A DNA stretch of 32,385 bases from an uncultured Flavobacteriales bacterium (GTDB lineage: Bacteria; Bacteroidota; Bacteroidia; Flavobacteriales_D; CAJJDF01): contig CALLII010000108.1 of assembly GCA_938009745.1 (NCBI GenBank), positions 1 through 32,385 of the forward strand, in the 5' to 3' direction. Shown here one piece after another: positions 18,629 to 28,700 of this stretch. The notes beneath the pieces were generated by a model that was not told where the DNA came from, did not search any database, and was given only the letters and a program-made list of their open reading frames with translations. Numbering within the stretch: position 1 is the first letter of the stretch; every line of letters begins with the position of its first letter. Made by a program: the position numbers and the translations under genes.

Positions 18629-18670
18629 AATCCCATTAAAATGGCAGCAGACTGACATATTAATGGGATT
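18629..18670 (-). terminator. Hairpin terminator, repeat copy 1
   Basis: Minus strand: AATCCCATTAATATGTCAG-TCTG-CTGCCATTTTAATGGGATTTTTTA; follows the stop of the gene ending at 18705. Confidence 0.75.
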
Positions 18671-18704
18671 AATAGAAGTTTGTTTGTGGATACTTCTAAT
18701 TCAT

Positions 18705-19325
18705 CTATTTACCTATGGACCATAAGTAAGCGAGAGAAAAGTAATACCTGAATTCATTTTTTGTGTAGGATGCCCCACTTATCCTTTGAGGCTCGTTCAT
18801 TGGTTTTGTATAAGCAAATCGTATTGTCATTTCTTCTCCTAATGAGTTAGATATCAAATCATTATTAAAATTGAAGTGAAATCCTAAGGACAATTGAGGT
18901 CCATAAATGAAAGATGCGGTAGAATACCAAGCAGTATTTAATCCGACACCTAAAAAACCTCCAAATTTTTCTCTATCCCCAATGTACAGTTCTGCGAGCA
19001 CTGGTAATTCGCCAAAAATAGTTAATCCATTACCCCCTCCAGCTGGAGTTGCTGCTACTCCGGTCGATATGAATCCACCTCCAATTGAGGGATAAATAGT
19101 TGGTGCAATATTTATTAATTTGCCAAGTTTAAAATTCAATCCAGCTTGATAAAGTAAAGTTCCTCCGCCTCCACCAGATATACCGCCATTATTAAAACCA
19201 GGGATTGTGTAGTCGTATTCATAAGTAAAATAGGTTACGCCTAATCCAAAATTATGAAAGAATTGTTGGGATAAACAATTATATGATAATGTGATGATTA
19301 TAGAGAGAGTTAATAGTTTTTTCAT
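18705..19325 (-). CDS. Secreted hypothetical, predicted outer-membrane beta-barrel
   Basis: Signal peptide MKKLLTLSIIITLSYNCLSQ; glycine-rich, strand-like segments; no family confidently recognised. Confidence 0.65.
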   Translation of the reverse strand: MKKLLTLSIIITLSYNCLSQQFFHNFGLGVTYFTYEYDYTIPGFNNGGISGGGGGTLLYQAGLNFKLGKLINIAPTIYPSIGGGFISTGVAATPAGGGNGLTIFGELPVLAELYIGDREKFGGFLGVGLNTAWYSTASFIYGPQLSLGFHFNFNNDLISNSLGEEMTIRFAYTKPMNEPQRISGASYTKNEFRYYFSLAYLWSIGK

Positions 19326-19486
19326 TGAGTTTAAATAAATTAGTCCTAGTTCTTTTTTTATACTTGATTGCTAACTTAGTTATTTTTTCAAACTTGATGT
19401 TTTCTGAAAGGTTTCATGGGCTTTGTTATTACCTAAACGATTGTTTAAATCTTAACTAGAATAGTTTTATTTTTTTTCTAACTAAA

Positions 19487-19528
19487 AATCCCATTAAAAT
19501 GGCAGGAGTCTGTCATTTTAATGGGATT
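19487..19528 (-). terminator. Hairpin terminator, repeat copy 2
   Basis: Minus strand: AATCCCATTAAAATGACAG-ACTC-CTGCCATTTTAATGGGATTTTTAG; follows the stop of the gene ending at 19547; near-identical to copy 1. Confidence 0.8.
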
Positions 19529-19546
19529 AAAATCTTTTTGTCTTTT

Positions 19547-20104
19547 TTAGAATTTCTTTACATATCTATCAAGTGTAGTATGTAATTTCATTCCTCTAAG
19601 GTTTTTGGCTACTATCTTCCCTTTTGGATCAACCAAAAAACTTTGTGGAATAGAATTTACTTTATATGTTTTAGCTGCATCAGAGTACCATCCTCTTAGA
19701 TCACTTACATGATATTTCCATGATAAATTATCTTTAGTAATTGCTTGTTTCCATTTAGGAATTTGGTTATCAAGTGATACACTAAATATTTCGAAACCTT
19801 TTCCTTTTCTGAAAGAAGCATCTTTATATTTTTTATAGGCACTTACCAAATTTGGACTTTCTTTTCTACAAGGTCCACACCAGCTTGCCCAAAAATCAAT
19901 TAATACATATTTACCTCTAAGTGAAGATAATTTATATGTTTTTCCATCAGGACTTTTGTATTCCAAATCAGGGGCAATATCACCAATATTAACTCCAACT
20001 TCTGGAGATAATTCAATCTCTACTTCAGTGTTTGTAGTAGGTATGAAACTATATGATATCAAGGCTATCATTCCTGATAGGGCTATGATGATTACTTTTT
20101 TCAT
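19547..20104 (-). CDS. TlpA-like thioredoxin / thiol-disulfide oxidoreductase, exported
   Basis: Signal segment, VLIDFWASWCGPCRKESPNLV (WCGPC), IPQSFLVDPKGKIVAKNLRG. Confidence 0.9.
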   Translation of the reverse strand: MKKVIIIALSGMIALISYSFIPTTNTEVEIELSPEVGVNIGDIAPDLEYKSPDGKTYKLSSLRGKYVLIDFWASWCGPCRKESPNLVSAYKKYKDASFRKGKGFEIFSVSLDNQIPKWKQAITKDNLSWKYHVSDLRGWYSDAAKTYKVNSIPQSFLVDPKGKIVAKNLRGMKLHTTLDRYVKKF

Positions 20105-20163
20105 GTTTATATTTTCAATAAATTTATACTAGTGTTAAAGAATTAACAAGAACTATACCAAGT

Positions 20164-21468
20164 TTAACTTCTAACTATGTCAGCTCCAATATTATTTAAT
20201 CTGGTATCAATATTTTGGTATCCTCTATCAATTTGAGATATGTTACTAATTTGACTTTTTCCTTCAGCAGATAAGGCTGCAATAAGCAATGAAACTCCTG
20301 CTCTAATATCAGGTGAGCTCATTTTTATTCCTCTTAATGGATATTCCTTGTCAATTCCAATTACTGTAGCTCTGTGTGGATCGCAAAGTATTATTTTTGC
20401 TCCCATATCAATCAATTTATCTACGAAGAACAATCTGCTTTCGAACATTTTTTGGTGAATTAATACACTCCCTCTTGCTTGTGTTGCAACCACTAATACT
20501 ATACTTAATAAATCAGGAGTGAATCCTGGCCAAGGCGCATCTGATATCGTCATTATTGAACCATCAATGTATGATTCTATTTCATAATGATCTTGGGCTG
20601 GAATGTACAAATCATCTCCTTTTAGCTCTATTTTTATTCCTAATTTTCTGAAAGTATCAGGGATAATTCCCAAATCTGGGTATGACACATTTTTGATAGT
20701 AATTTCTGAACCAGTCATTGCAGCTAATCCAATAAAACTTCCAATTTCAATCATATCTGGAAGTATTCTGTGTTCGCATCCTCCAAGTGAATCAACTCCT
20801 TCAATTACAATCATGTTGGATCCAATTCCAGAGATTTTTCCTCCCATAGAATTTATCATTTTGCATAATTGCTGTAAGTATGGTTCACAAGCTGCATTAT
20901 ATATTGTAGTAGTTCCTTCTGCAAGTGCAGCTGCCATGACAATGTTTGCTGTTCCAGTTACCGAAGCTTCATCCAAGTGCATGTAGGCACCTTTTAATTT
21001 ATCAGCTTTTACTTCATAAAAGAAATCTTTGGCATCATAATGAAACGTAGCCCCAAGATTTTGGAACCCAATAAAGTGAGTGTCCAATCTTCTTCTTCCA
21101 ATTTTATCTCCACCTGGTTTTGGCATGTACCCTTTTCCAAATCTTGCCAATAATGGACCTAATATCATTATTGAACCTCTAAGGCTTGAGCCTTTTTGCT
21201 TAAATTCCTCTGATATTAAATAATCAACATTTACATTGTCTGCTTTAAATGAATATTTTTCGTCACTTAGTTTCTTTACAGTAACGCCCATTGAACTTAA
21301 TAAATCAATTAGTTTATTAGCATCAATAATATTAGGGACATTGTCTATAATTACTTCTTCTGGAGTCAATAAAACGGCACATAGCACTTGTAATGCTTCG
21401 TTTTTTGCTCCCTGTGGAGTTAATTCTCCTTTTAATTTTTTTCCTCCGTTTATTTCAAAAATATTCAT
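20164..21468 (-). CDS. murA: UDP-N-acetylglucosamine 1-carboxyvinyltransferase MurA
   Basis: GAKNEALQVLCAVLL, GSSLRGSIMILGPLLARFGKGYMPKPGGDKIGRRRLDTH, WPGFTPDL, ESRLFFVDKLIDMGAKI, DIRAGVSLLIAAL. Confidence 0.96.
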   Translation of the reverse strand: MNIFEINGGKKLKGELTPQGAKNEALQVLCAVLLTPEEVIIDNVPNIIDANKLIDLLSSMGVTVKKLSDEKYSFKADNVNVDYLISEEFKQKGSSLRGSIMILGPLLARFGKGYMPKPGGDKIGRRRLDTHFIGFQNLGATFHYDAKDFFYEVKADKLKGAYMHLDEASVTGTANIVMAAALAEGTTTIYNAACEPYLQQLCKMINSMGGKISGIGSNMIVIEGVDSLGGCEHRILPDMIEIGSFIGLAAMTGSEITIKNVSYPDLGIIPDTFRKLGIKIELKGDDLYIPAQDHYEIESYIDGSIMTISDAPWPGFTPDLLSIVLVVATQARGSVLIHQKMFESRLFFVDKLIDMGAKIILCDPHRATVIGIDKEYPLRGIKMSSPDIRAGVSLLIAALSAEGKSQISNISQIDRGYQNIDTRLNNIGADIVRS

Positions 21469-21477
21469 GTTTCAGTC

Positions 21478-22128
21478 TTATTTTTTAGTGTATTTCTTTC
21501 TTGAATTGTTGCTCTTTTTATTCGTTTTCTTTTTTGTTGAGTTAGATACTTTGGCAATAGACTTTGCTAGTTCATCCACTGATGTTAGAACCGTTCCTTC
21601 TGGTAATTCTAGTTTTCCGTTTGATAGTTCTTCCAAATGTTTAACGATTACTGAGTCTTCAACATAGTCTTTATTCCATGTTAGGAATAGTTTTTTCATT
21701 AGATTAGCTACTGCAACAGTAATTAACTCTTTTTCCTTTGGATCTTCTTTTTCAATAGCTTCTTTAATGAATAAACTCACAGATTTACCGTAATAAGCAT
21801 ATCTAATTTTTCTTTTCCCTTCAGAATAGCTCATTAATTCTGGCTTTTTTTCCGCTTCTCCCATTTCAGGCTTAGGATAAGGTGAGTCAACATCTAATTT
21901 ATCTTCTGAAATGATAAATAAATGATCCCAAAGTTTGTGAGTAAAATCAGTGATATCTCTCAGATGAGGGTTTAATTGTCCCATTACAGAAATTATTGCA
22001 TTGGCAACTTTTTGTCTCTCCTCACGGTCTTCAATCGAAATTGCGTAATCAATCATATTCTTGATGTTACGTCCGTATTCCGGTATCTGTAAGTCTTCTC
22101 TTGTTGTGTTATAATTTAATCCTTCCAC
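21478..22128 (-). CDS. DUF4290-like conserved protein
   Basis: YNTTREDLQIPEYGRNIKNMIDYAISIEDREERQKVANAIISVMGQLNPHLRD; lysine/asparagine-rich C-terminal tail. Confidence 0.8.
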   Translation of the reverse strand: MEGLNYNTTREDLQIPEYGRNIKNMIDYAISIEDREERQKVANAIISVMGQLNPHLRDITDFTHKLWDHLFIISEDKLDVDSPYPKPEMGEAEKKPELMSYSEGKRKIRYAYYGKSVSLFIKEAIEKEDPKEKELITVAVANLMKKLFLTWNKDYVEDSVIVKHLEELSNGKLELPEGTVLTSVDELAKSIAKVSNSTKKKTNKKSNNSRKKYTKK

Positions 22129-22144
22129 GTTAAGTTTTTTATTT

Positions 22145-24412
22145 TTAATCGATTATCTCGAGTTTAGCAAATTTAAGTAATAATTGTTTTTGGCCTACAT
22201 TAGGGAAAAAGACAGTCGCTTTTCTATTTGGATAAGCACCTTCTATGTTTACTATTTTTCCTTTGCCAAATTTGGCATGCCTTACATTAACTCCAACAAC
22301 CATATTTTTATTATCCGAGCCACCTCCTGAACTGGAAGTCGCAGATACTTTTTTCATGTTTGGTAATGTAGCGGCTGGTTTATTGAATTTCATTTCAAAC
22401 CCACTTTTCCTGTCGGTAGAAGTAGAGGCTTGTTTTCTTGGAGATACAATTGTTTCCTGATCTAAATATTGAGGGTCAATTTCATCAATGAATCTGCTTG
22501 GTTCACAGTTGATAAGACTTCCCCACCTGTAACGGCTTGTTGCATAGGATAATGTAGCTTTTTTTTCGGCTCTGGTTAAAGCTACATAAAACAAACGTCT
22601 TTCTTCTTCCAAATCATTACGAGTGGTTAATGACATTTGTGAAGGAAATAAGTTTTCTTCTAATCCTACGATATAAACGTATGGAAACTCCAAACCTTTG
22701 GCAGAGTGAATCGTCATCATCACCACTTTATTCAAGTCTTCTTCTTTGTCGTTATCAGCATTGGTTAATAATGCTACATCAATAAGGAAATCACTTAAAG
22801 TAGGTTGTAAATCGATACCTTCATCTTGATCGGTAAATTCTTTTAATCCATTTAGCAATTCCTGTATATTGTCATACCTACTTACTCCTTCAGGAGTTTT
22901 GTCAGCATATAAATCTCTTAATATCCCCGAAGAAGTGGCTATTTCTTTTCCTAAATCGTAGGCGTTTTCAGTTTCTAATCTTACAGTAAAGCTCTGTATC
23001 ATTGTACAGAAATCAGTGATTTTAGCAACAGTTCCTTTATTTATACCCAAAGTATTTTGAGATAAAGTATTGGCTACTTCCCAAAGCGATTTGTTTTCTT
23101 GGCTAGCAGCAATAATTAAATTATCAATACTTGTTTTTCCTATTCCTCTTTTCGGATAATTTATTACTCTTTTAAAGGCTTCTTCATCATTGTGATTAGC
23201 AATTAAACGATAGTAGGAGAGGAGGTCTTTTATTTCTTTTCTTTGATAAAAAGAGAGTCCCCCATATATTTTATAAGGAATATTTAGCCTTCGTAATGAT
23301 TCTTCAAATGAACGCGATTGTGCATTTGTGCGGTATAAAATGGCAAAATCTTTAAAGCTGGCATTTTCATTGTTTTTTATCTCATATATTGAGTTTGCTA
23401 TAGCCTTTCCTTCTTCATTATCAGATAAAGTTCTGACTACTTTTAGTTTTTCACCTTCGCTATTATCAGTCCAAACCTTTTTTTCAATTTGGTCTTTGTT
23501 CTTCTTAATAATACTATTTGCAGCCTGTACAATTACTTTTGTAGAACGGTAATTTTGCTCCAGTTTATATAACTTGTAATCGGGATAATCTTTTTTGAAA
23601 TTTAATATGTTTTCAATGTTTGCTCCCCTAAATGCATAGATACTCTGTGCATCATCACCAACAACAACAAGATTTTCGTTTGCTGAGGCTAGTTTTTTCA
23701 CAATTAGGTACTGCGAGTAGTTAGTATCCTGATACTCATCTACTAATAAGTACTTAAATCTTTGTTGGTATTTGTATAAAACTTCAAGATGATCTCTAAA
23801 TAGGATATTTGTTTTGAATAATAAATCATCAAAATCCATAGCTCCAGCTCTGAAACATCTTGATTGATAAGCTTTGTAAACTTCACCAATTTTTGGTCTT
23901 CCGGCACTTCGGTCATCAGCCATTATGGTTGCATTTTCCAAGTAGCCTTGAGCAGAGATTAAATTATTTTTTGCAGAAGATATTCTGTTGTAAACTATTC
24001 CTGGTTTATAGAGTTTATCATCTAAGCCATATTCTTTTACAATAGATTTTATTAAATTTTTAGAATCTTGAGTGTCATAAATTGTAAAGTTCTGTGGGTA
24101 TCCAATGTGATGAGCTTCAGATCTTAATATTCTTGCAAATACTGAGTGAAAAGTGCCCATCCATATGTTTCGAGCTTCACTTCCTCCAATTACTTTACCA
24201 ATCCTTTCTTTCATTTCTTTGGCTGCCTTGTTGGTAAAGGTTAATGAAAGAATACTGAAAGGATCAACTCCTTTTTCAATTAAATGAGCAATCCTGTAAG
24301 TTAAAACTCTAGTTTTTCCAGAGCCTGCTCCTGCGATAACCATGCACGGGCCTTCGGTATTTATAACAGCTTCAAGTTGTGGAGGGTTTAACTCGTCTAG
24401 ATATCCCATCAA
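22145..24412 (-). CDS. UvrD/PcrA-type superfamily 1A DNA helicase
   Basis: Walker A AGAGSGKTRVLTYR, LLVDEYQDTN, VVGDDAQSIYAFRGA, LEQNYRS, TIHSAKGLEFPYVYIVGLEE, VALTRAEKKATLSYA; C-terminal Tudor-like region. Confidence 0.95.
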   Translation of the reverse strand: MMGYLDELNPPQLEAVINTEGPCMVIAGAGSGKTRVLTYRIAHLIEKGVDPFSILSLTFTNKAAKEMKERIGKVIGGSEARNIWMGTFHSVFARILRSEAHHIGYPQNFTIYDTQDSKNLIKSIVKEYGLDDKLYKPGIVYNRISSAKNNLISAQGYLENATIMADDRSAGRPKIGEVYKAYQSRCFRAGAMDFDDLLFKTNILFRDHLEVLYKYQQRFKYLLVDEYQDTNYSQYLIVKKLASANENLVVVGDDAQSIYAFRGANIENILNFKKDYPDYKLYKLEQNYRSTKVIVQAANSIIKKNKDQIEKKVWTDNSEGEKLKVVRTLSDNEEGKAIANSIYEIKNNENASFKDFAILYRTNAQSRSFEESLRRLNIPYKIYGGLSFYQRKEIKDLLSYYRLIANHNDEEAFKRVINYPKRGIGKTSIDNLIIAASQENKSLWEVANTLSQNTLGINKGTVAKITDFCTMIQSFTVRLETENAYDLGKEIATSSGILRDLYADKTPEGVSRYDNIQELLNGLKEFTDQDEGIDLQPTLSDFLIDVALLTNADNDKEEDLNKVVMMTIHSAKGLEFPYVYIVGLEENLFPSQMSLTTRNDLEEERRLFYVALTRAEKKATLSYATSRYRWGSLINCEPSRFIDEIDPQYLDQETIVSPRKQASTSTDRKSGFEMKFNKPAATLPNMKKVSATSSSGGGSDNKNMVVGVNVRHAKFGKGKIVNIEGAYPNRKATVFFPNVGQKQLLLKFAKLEIID

Positions 24413-24501
24413 TAAGGGTTGTAAAATTCGATTATCATCAAAAATACGATTAAATCAGGATTTGTTTTTCAATTATTTGGGATATATGTTAACAATAGTA
24501 C

Positions 24502-24521
24502 ATGAATAAAATTTTATTCAT
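24502..24521. repeat. Perfect 20-bp palindrome ATGAATAAAATTTTATTCAT
   Basis: Directly downstream of the minus-strand patatin stop (24526-24524); possible AT-rich terminator. Confidence 0.4.
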
Positions 24522-24523
24522 TT

Positions 24524-25426
24524 TTAAGGGATGATAATAGCTTCTTTAGGGTCAATTTTTCTTGCAAACTCTTTCCCATCTTCCCACCATTTTGTCATCT
24601 TTTCTCTGTTAAAAATAAGAGAGTTTTCTGTTAATTGTGTAGGAGTGAAGAATCGATTTATGGTCACTTTTTTATTTTGTGCTCTTAATTTAGAAATTTC
24701 TAGTTTACTTTGATTGTTTTGTTCCATTAGATAGTCTAATAGCTTGAAAGTTAAGTCAAAAGCATTTGTAGACCTAATTTTATTGGATAATCTTTGAATA
24801 GGATCTAATATTATGACATCAATTTCTGTTGCCCCAGCATCTATTGCAGCCTGAACAGGAATGTTGTTTCCAAAACCACCATCAGCATATTCCATATTAT
24901 TCTTTATCATCAAACTCATAAAAGGAACAAAATTAGCTGAAGCCCAAATCCAATCACAAAAGTCAGAATAGCTGAAATCTTTAATCGATTTGTATTCTAC
25001 TTCTTGTGTAGAAAGATTAGATACTGTTACAATTACATTTTTTTCGGATTGTTTAATTTTTTCGAAATCCTTTTCAGTAAAATAGTTTTCAATAGTTTTT
25101 CTCAGATTTTTTGTAGAACCAAATGTTTTGTTTCCTCTCAAAAAAGATCTAATAACATTAAAGTGGTCCATCCTTATAAATTCTACTCCCCTTCGCTTTT
25201 TTAATTTATAGGGACTTAAAGTGAAAATATCTGAATTTTTTATTGTCGTATAAACTTGATGAGCTTTTTCTATATTATTTGATGCTAATAGAGGTATTAA
25301 TAGACTTCCTGTAGATGACCCAACAAACAAATCATAGTTTTTTTTCTTTTCTAAAATTAGGTATTCTGCAATGCCTCCGGCAAATGCTCCTTTACTGCCT
25401 CCTCCTGATATAACTAATGCTTTCAT
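24524..25426 (-). CDS. Patatin-like phospholipase
   Basis: GGGSKGAFAGG oxyanion loop, GSSTG nucleophile elbow, ADGGFGNNIP (DGG) catalytic Asp. Confidence 0.92.
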   Translation of the reverse strand: MKALVISGGGSKGAFAGGIAEYLILEKKKNYDLFVGSSTGSLLIPLLASNNIEKAHQVYTTIKNSDIFTLSPYKLKKRRGVEFIRMDHFNVIRSFLRGNKTFGSTKNLRKTIENYFTEKDFEKIKQSEKNVIVTVSNLSTQEVEYKSIKDFSYSDFCDWIWASANFVPFMSLMIKNNMEYADGGFGNNIPVQAAIDAGATEIDVIILDPIQRLSNKIRSTNAFDLTFKLLDYLMEQNNQSKLEISKLRAQNKKVTINRFFTPTQLTENSLIFNREKMTKWWEDGKEFARKIDPKEAIIIP

Positions 25427-25726
25427 GGTATAATGTACGTAGTATAATTAACAAGGTTGGACTATGAAAAAATAAACATTTGCAAGTAGTTAACAAAATA
25501 ATAAGTTTTTATGGTGAATTTTTGCTGATATATTGATGATAAAACAATATAGTTTATGTAGTTAAATCAATGATTATAAGGATTATAATTAGTCAATATT
25601 TCTTTAAACAATAGAAAAGTGCATTTTAAGCAAGGAAGTTATTCATAGTGTTGTGTGGATAAAGAATACTTTCTAATTTCGCAGAGATAAAAAAGAACTA
25701 AAAAGATACTTTACAAAAAATAGATT

Positions 25727-28700
25727 ATGAAAAATATCAATACTTATATTAAAATAGCTGCATTACTAATGCTGTCATTAATAAGTTTTAATGGGAAATC
25801 CCAAAGAATCGTAATGGATTCAGTTTCGTTTCCTTCGCCACAAATTGTTTGTGTGCCTGATACAATATCGTTTTTCTTCAAAACGGGATTGGATTCAAAC
25901 AGTAATCCACTTCTTCCTTATGAGGATGTTACTATTCATGTTGACCTTCCTAATGGGTTTACATTTGTTGATCATATTTACACAGAAACAATTGATAGTT
26001 TTGATATTCCACCTGGAACAGTAGACGCTACAAATCCTAGTGATGTAATTTTTCCCCATGTAACATTTTTATCTTCACCTTTCACAACTTATTTTGAGTT
26101 AAAGGTTGTTGTTGTTGCCTCATGTGGTGCCAGAACATCTAAATCTTCATCATGGGTTACAAAGAATTATAATGGTTCACCAATTGCAACACCAGTTAGT
26201 GATACTATTGTATCGAATAACATTTCTGTTAGAGAACCATATGTAGTTTTTCAAGGAATTTCTAACACTACCGCTTCTAATTCAAATATTAATTTGAATA
26301 GATTGGCGATTGGTCAAAAAATTCAAAGGTGCTTTAAAGTAAATTATACTTCGTTAATTAGTTCTATTGGTGAGTTAACAGTAACTATACCTAATAAACC
26401 AAATTATTATTCATTTGATTGGGTAACTGCAGGAGTAACATCTACAACTGTAAATGATACTGTTAGATACGTTTTTGGTCCAGCATTTTTTGCAACCATA
26501 GGTGATGGAGATGGGGAATTAGAACCAGGTGAACAATTTACTTTTTGTGATTCTGTAACTGTTTTAGGAAACTGTAATAGCCAGAACTCAAACGTAAAGA
26601 GAGATTACACTTTAACTTGGGGTTGTGGTGGATCTGATTGTCAGAACACAACTGTTGCAGCAGAAGGAATTATTGCTTTGTCACCAACCGTAGTTGGATT
26701 AACAGCAAGACCTGATTTATTTATTGCTCCTAATTTATGTGATACGTGTGGAACAGGTACAGCTAGATTTGGATTTCAATTAAAAAATAATACACAACCA
26801 GTATTACCAACTGGTGGATTTCTTACAGACATAGTTCTTGAATTAGGAACTGCTGATTATCCATACAATCGTTCTTCCTCACCAGGTTTATTGTCAGATA
26901 ATTTCTGTTGGGATTCTGTTATCATAAATGGAGTAAATGTTCCTTTTACCAGTACTGTAAATGCAGGTCTTAATGCAGGTGCAGCTGTTACAGTAAAAGA
27001 TTTACTTTCATTTAATGGATATGGATTTCAGGATATTAATAATGATGGTTTCTTTGATGATTTAGCTGTAAATGATTCTTTAGTTATCGAACTATATGGT
27101 TCTTTTTATGCACTTACTCACGATACCTCTTTTCTTTTACAAAACTTAAGTGGAGGTAATATTGATGCAAATCCTCAATTAGTAGAAGCGGTTCAGCCAT
27201 CAATGGATGTATTGTATTCTGATGAATGTTCTGGAAATAGAAAAGAACAAAGACTTTTAGGAGGACAAATATTTTACTTAAATCCTAGAGGATCAAGTTC
27301 TGCTATTACACCAGATTTTTTCGATAACGGTAGTTATGTGCTAAATATGACTTTAGGTGAATGGAATACATCTGCAACATATGAATGTGATAGTGCAGTT
27401 CGTCAGTTAAAAATTATTGTACCGAAAGATGTATCTCTTGATACAACTTTAGCATTTCCAATTTCTAACTTTCCTCAAAGTTCAACAACCGATTCAGTTG
27501 CTTCTTGGGAAGAAAGAAAAGGATTAAATGGTGTTGATACTATATATATATGGTGGAATACAGAAGGAACTACAGGAGCAGGAACTTATGGAGTTGATGT
27601 AACTTTAAGGTATGATTGTTCAGGTGGAATTTGTCCTGAGGCAGATTCTTTAAGAACTATAGAATGGATACAGAGTTACAAGTGTGTCAACACAGCTGAT
27701 CAAACTTGTTATGAAACGGATATGTTTAGAGGGAAAAGATTAGTGCGTTTTCACTGTGATTTACCACCAGAAGGTATTAGTTTAAGAACTTTCAATATGG
27801 AAAGAATAACTTTTGGATACACTGATACTACAGAAACAACAAAAGTTAATAGAAATACTCCAGGTATCGCATTGTACAGAGCTCAAGTAGCTGATACAGT
27901 TTTAGTACAGTTAAGAGGTGTAGTAAATAATGCTATTTTAGATAGTGCTCATGCAAGGTTTAGTTACCATACCCAAATCAACCAAGCTGGAACAAAACAA
28001 ATATTAAGAATGGATACTGTTAATAGTACCATCACTATTTATGATGCAGATGCCGGTACTCATAATACTTTTAAGTTACATGCTCCTGGTAAATACTCTG
28101 GAGAATATGGTCCTCAACAAGCAGGAACATCTCATGATTATGATTGGCAGTGGAACCTTTCTTCGTACAAAGATAGTATGGGAGGAGGATATCAATTTAC
28201 TGGTGGATCTGGTATTGATTTTGATAGTGTAAACTTGGATATCAAGTTTATTATCGAAGACAATACATATTCAGGAGGTTTTCATATTGATCCTTTTGCT
28301 CAAATAAATGAATTACCAGAAGATACTGCAACTCAATGTGATATTTATGGTCAGTTATTTCAAGTATGGCAAAATGCACTTTCATTTAATGTAGATCCAG
28401 CAGGTGATTTAGGAGGATGTTCTCCTGCTTTTCATCAGTTAGAACTTTGGAGTGGATCTGGAACTGATAATTATCCAAACGAATTTAAAAGAAATGAAAG
28501 AATAGATGAATTAAGATTCTCTTGGAGTCCTACATATTTCAATGATCCAGATAGTGTAGTAATTAGCTATAGATGGGGAGTTGAAGGAGGTAACTTAGCT
28601 GTTGAAAAAGTTATTCCTTTTACTCAATCAGGAAACTCAATAATTATCCCAATGGAAAAAAGTGCTGCAATTAATGTATTGCCAGAAACTTTTGGTCCAA

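Noticed and set aside
17367-25204. + strand ORFs inside dnaJ, the barrel gene, murA, the DUF4290-like gene, the helicase and patatin
   Set aside because: All antisense to strongly supported genes; no domain or signal evidence.
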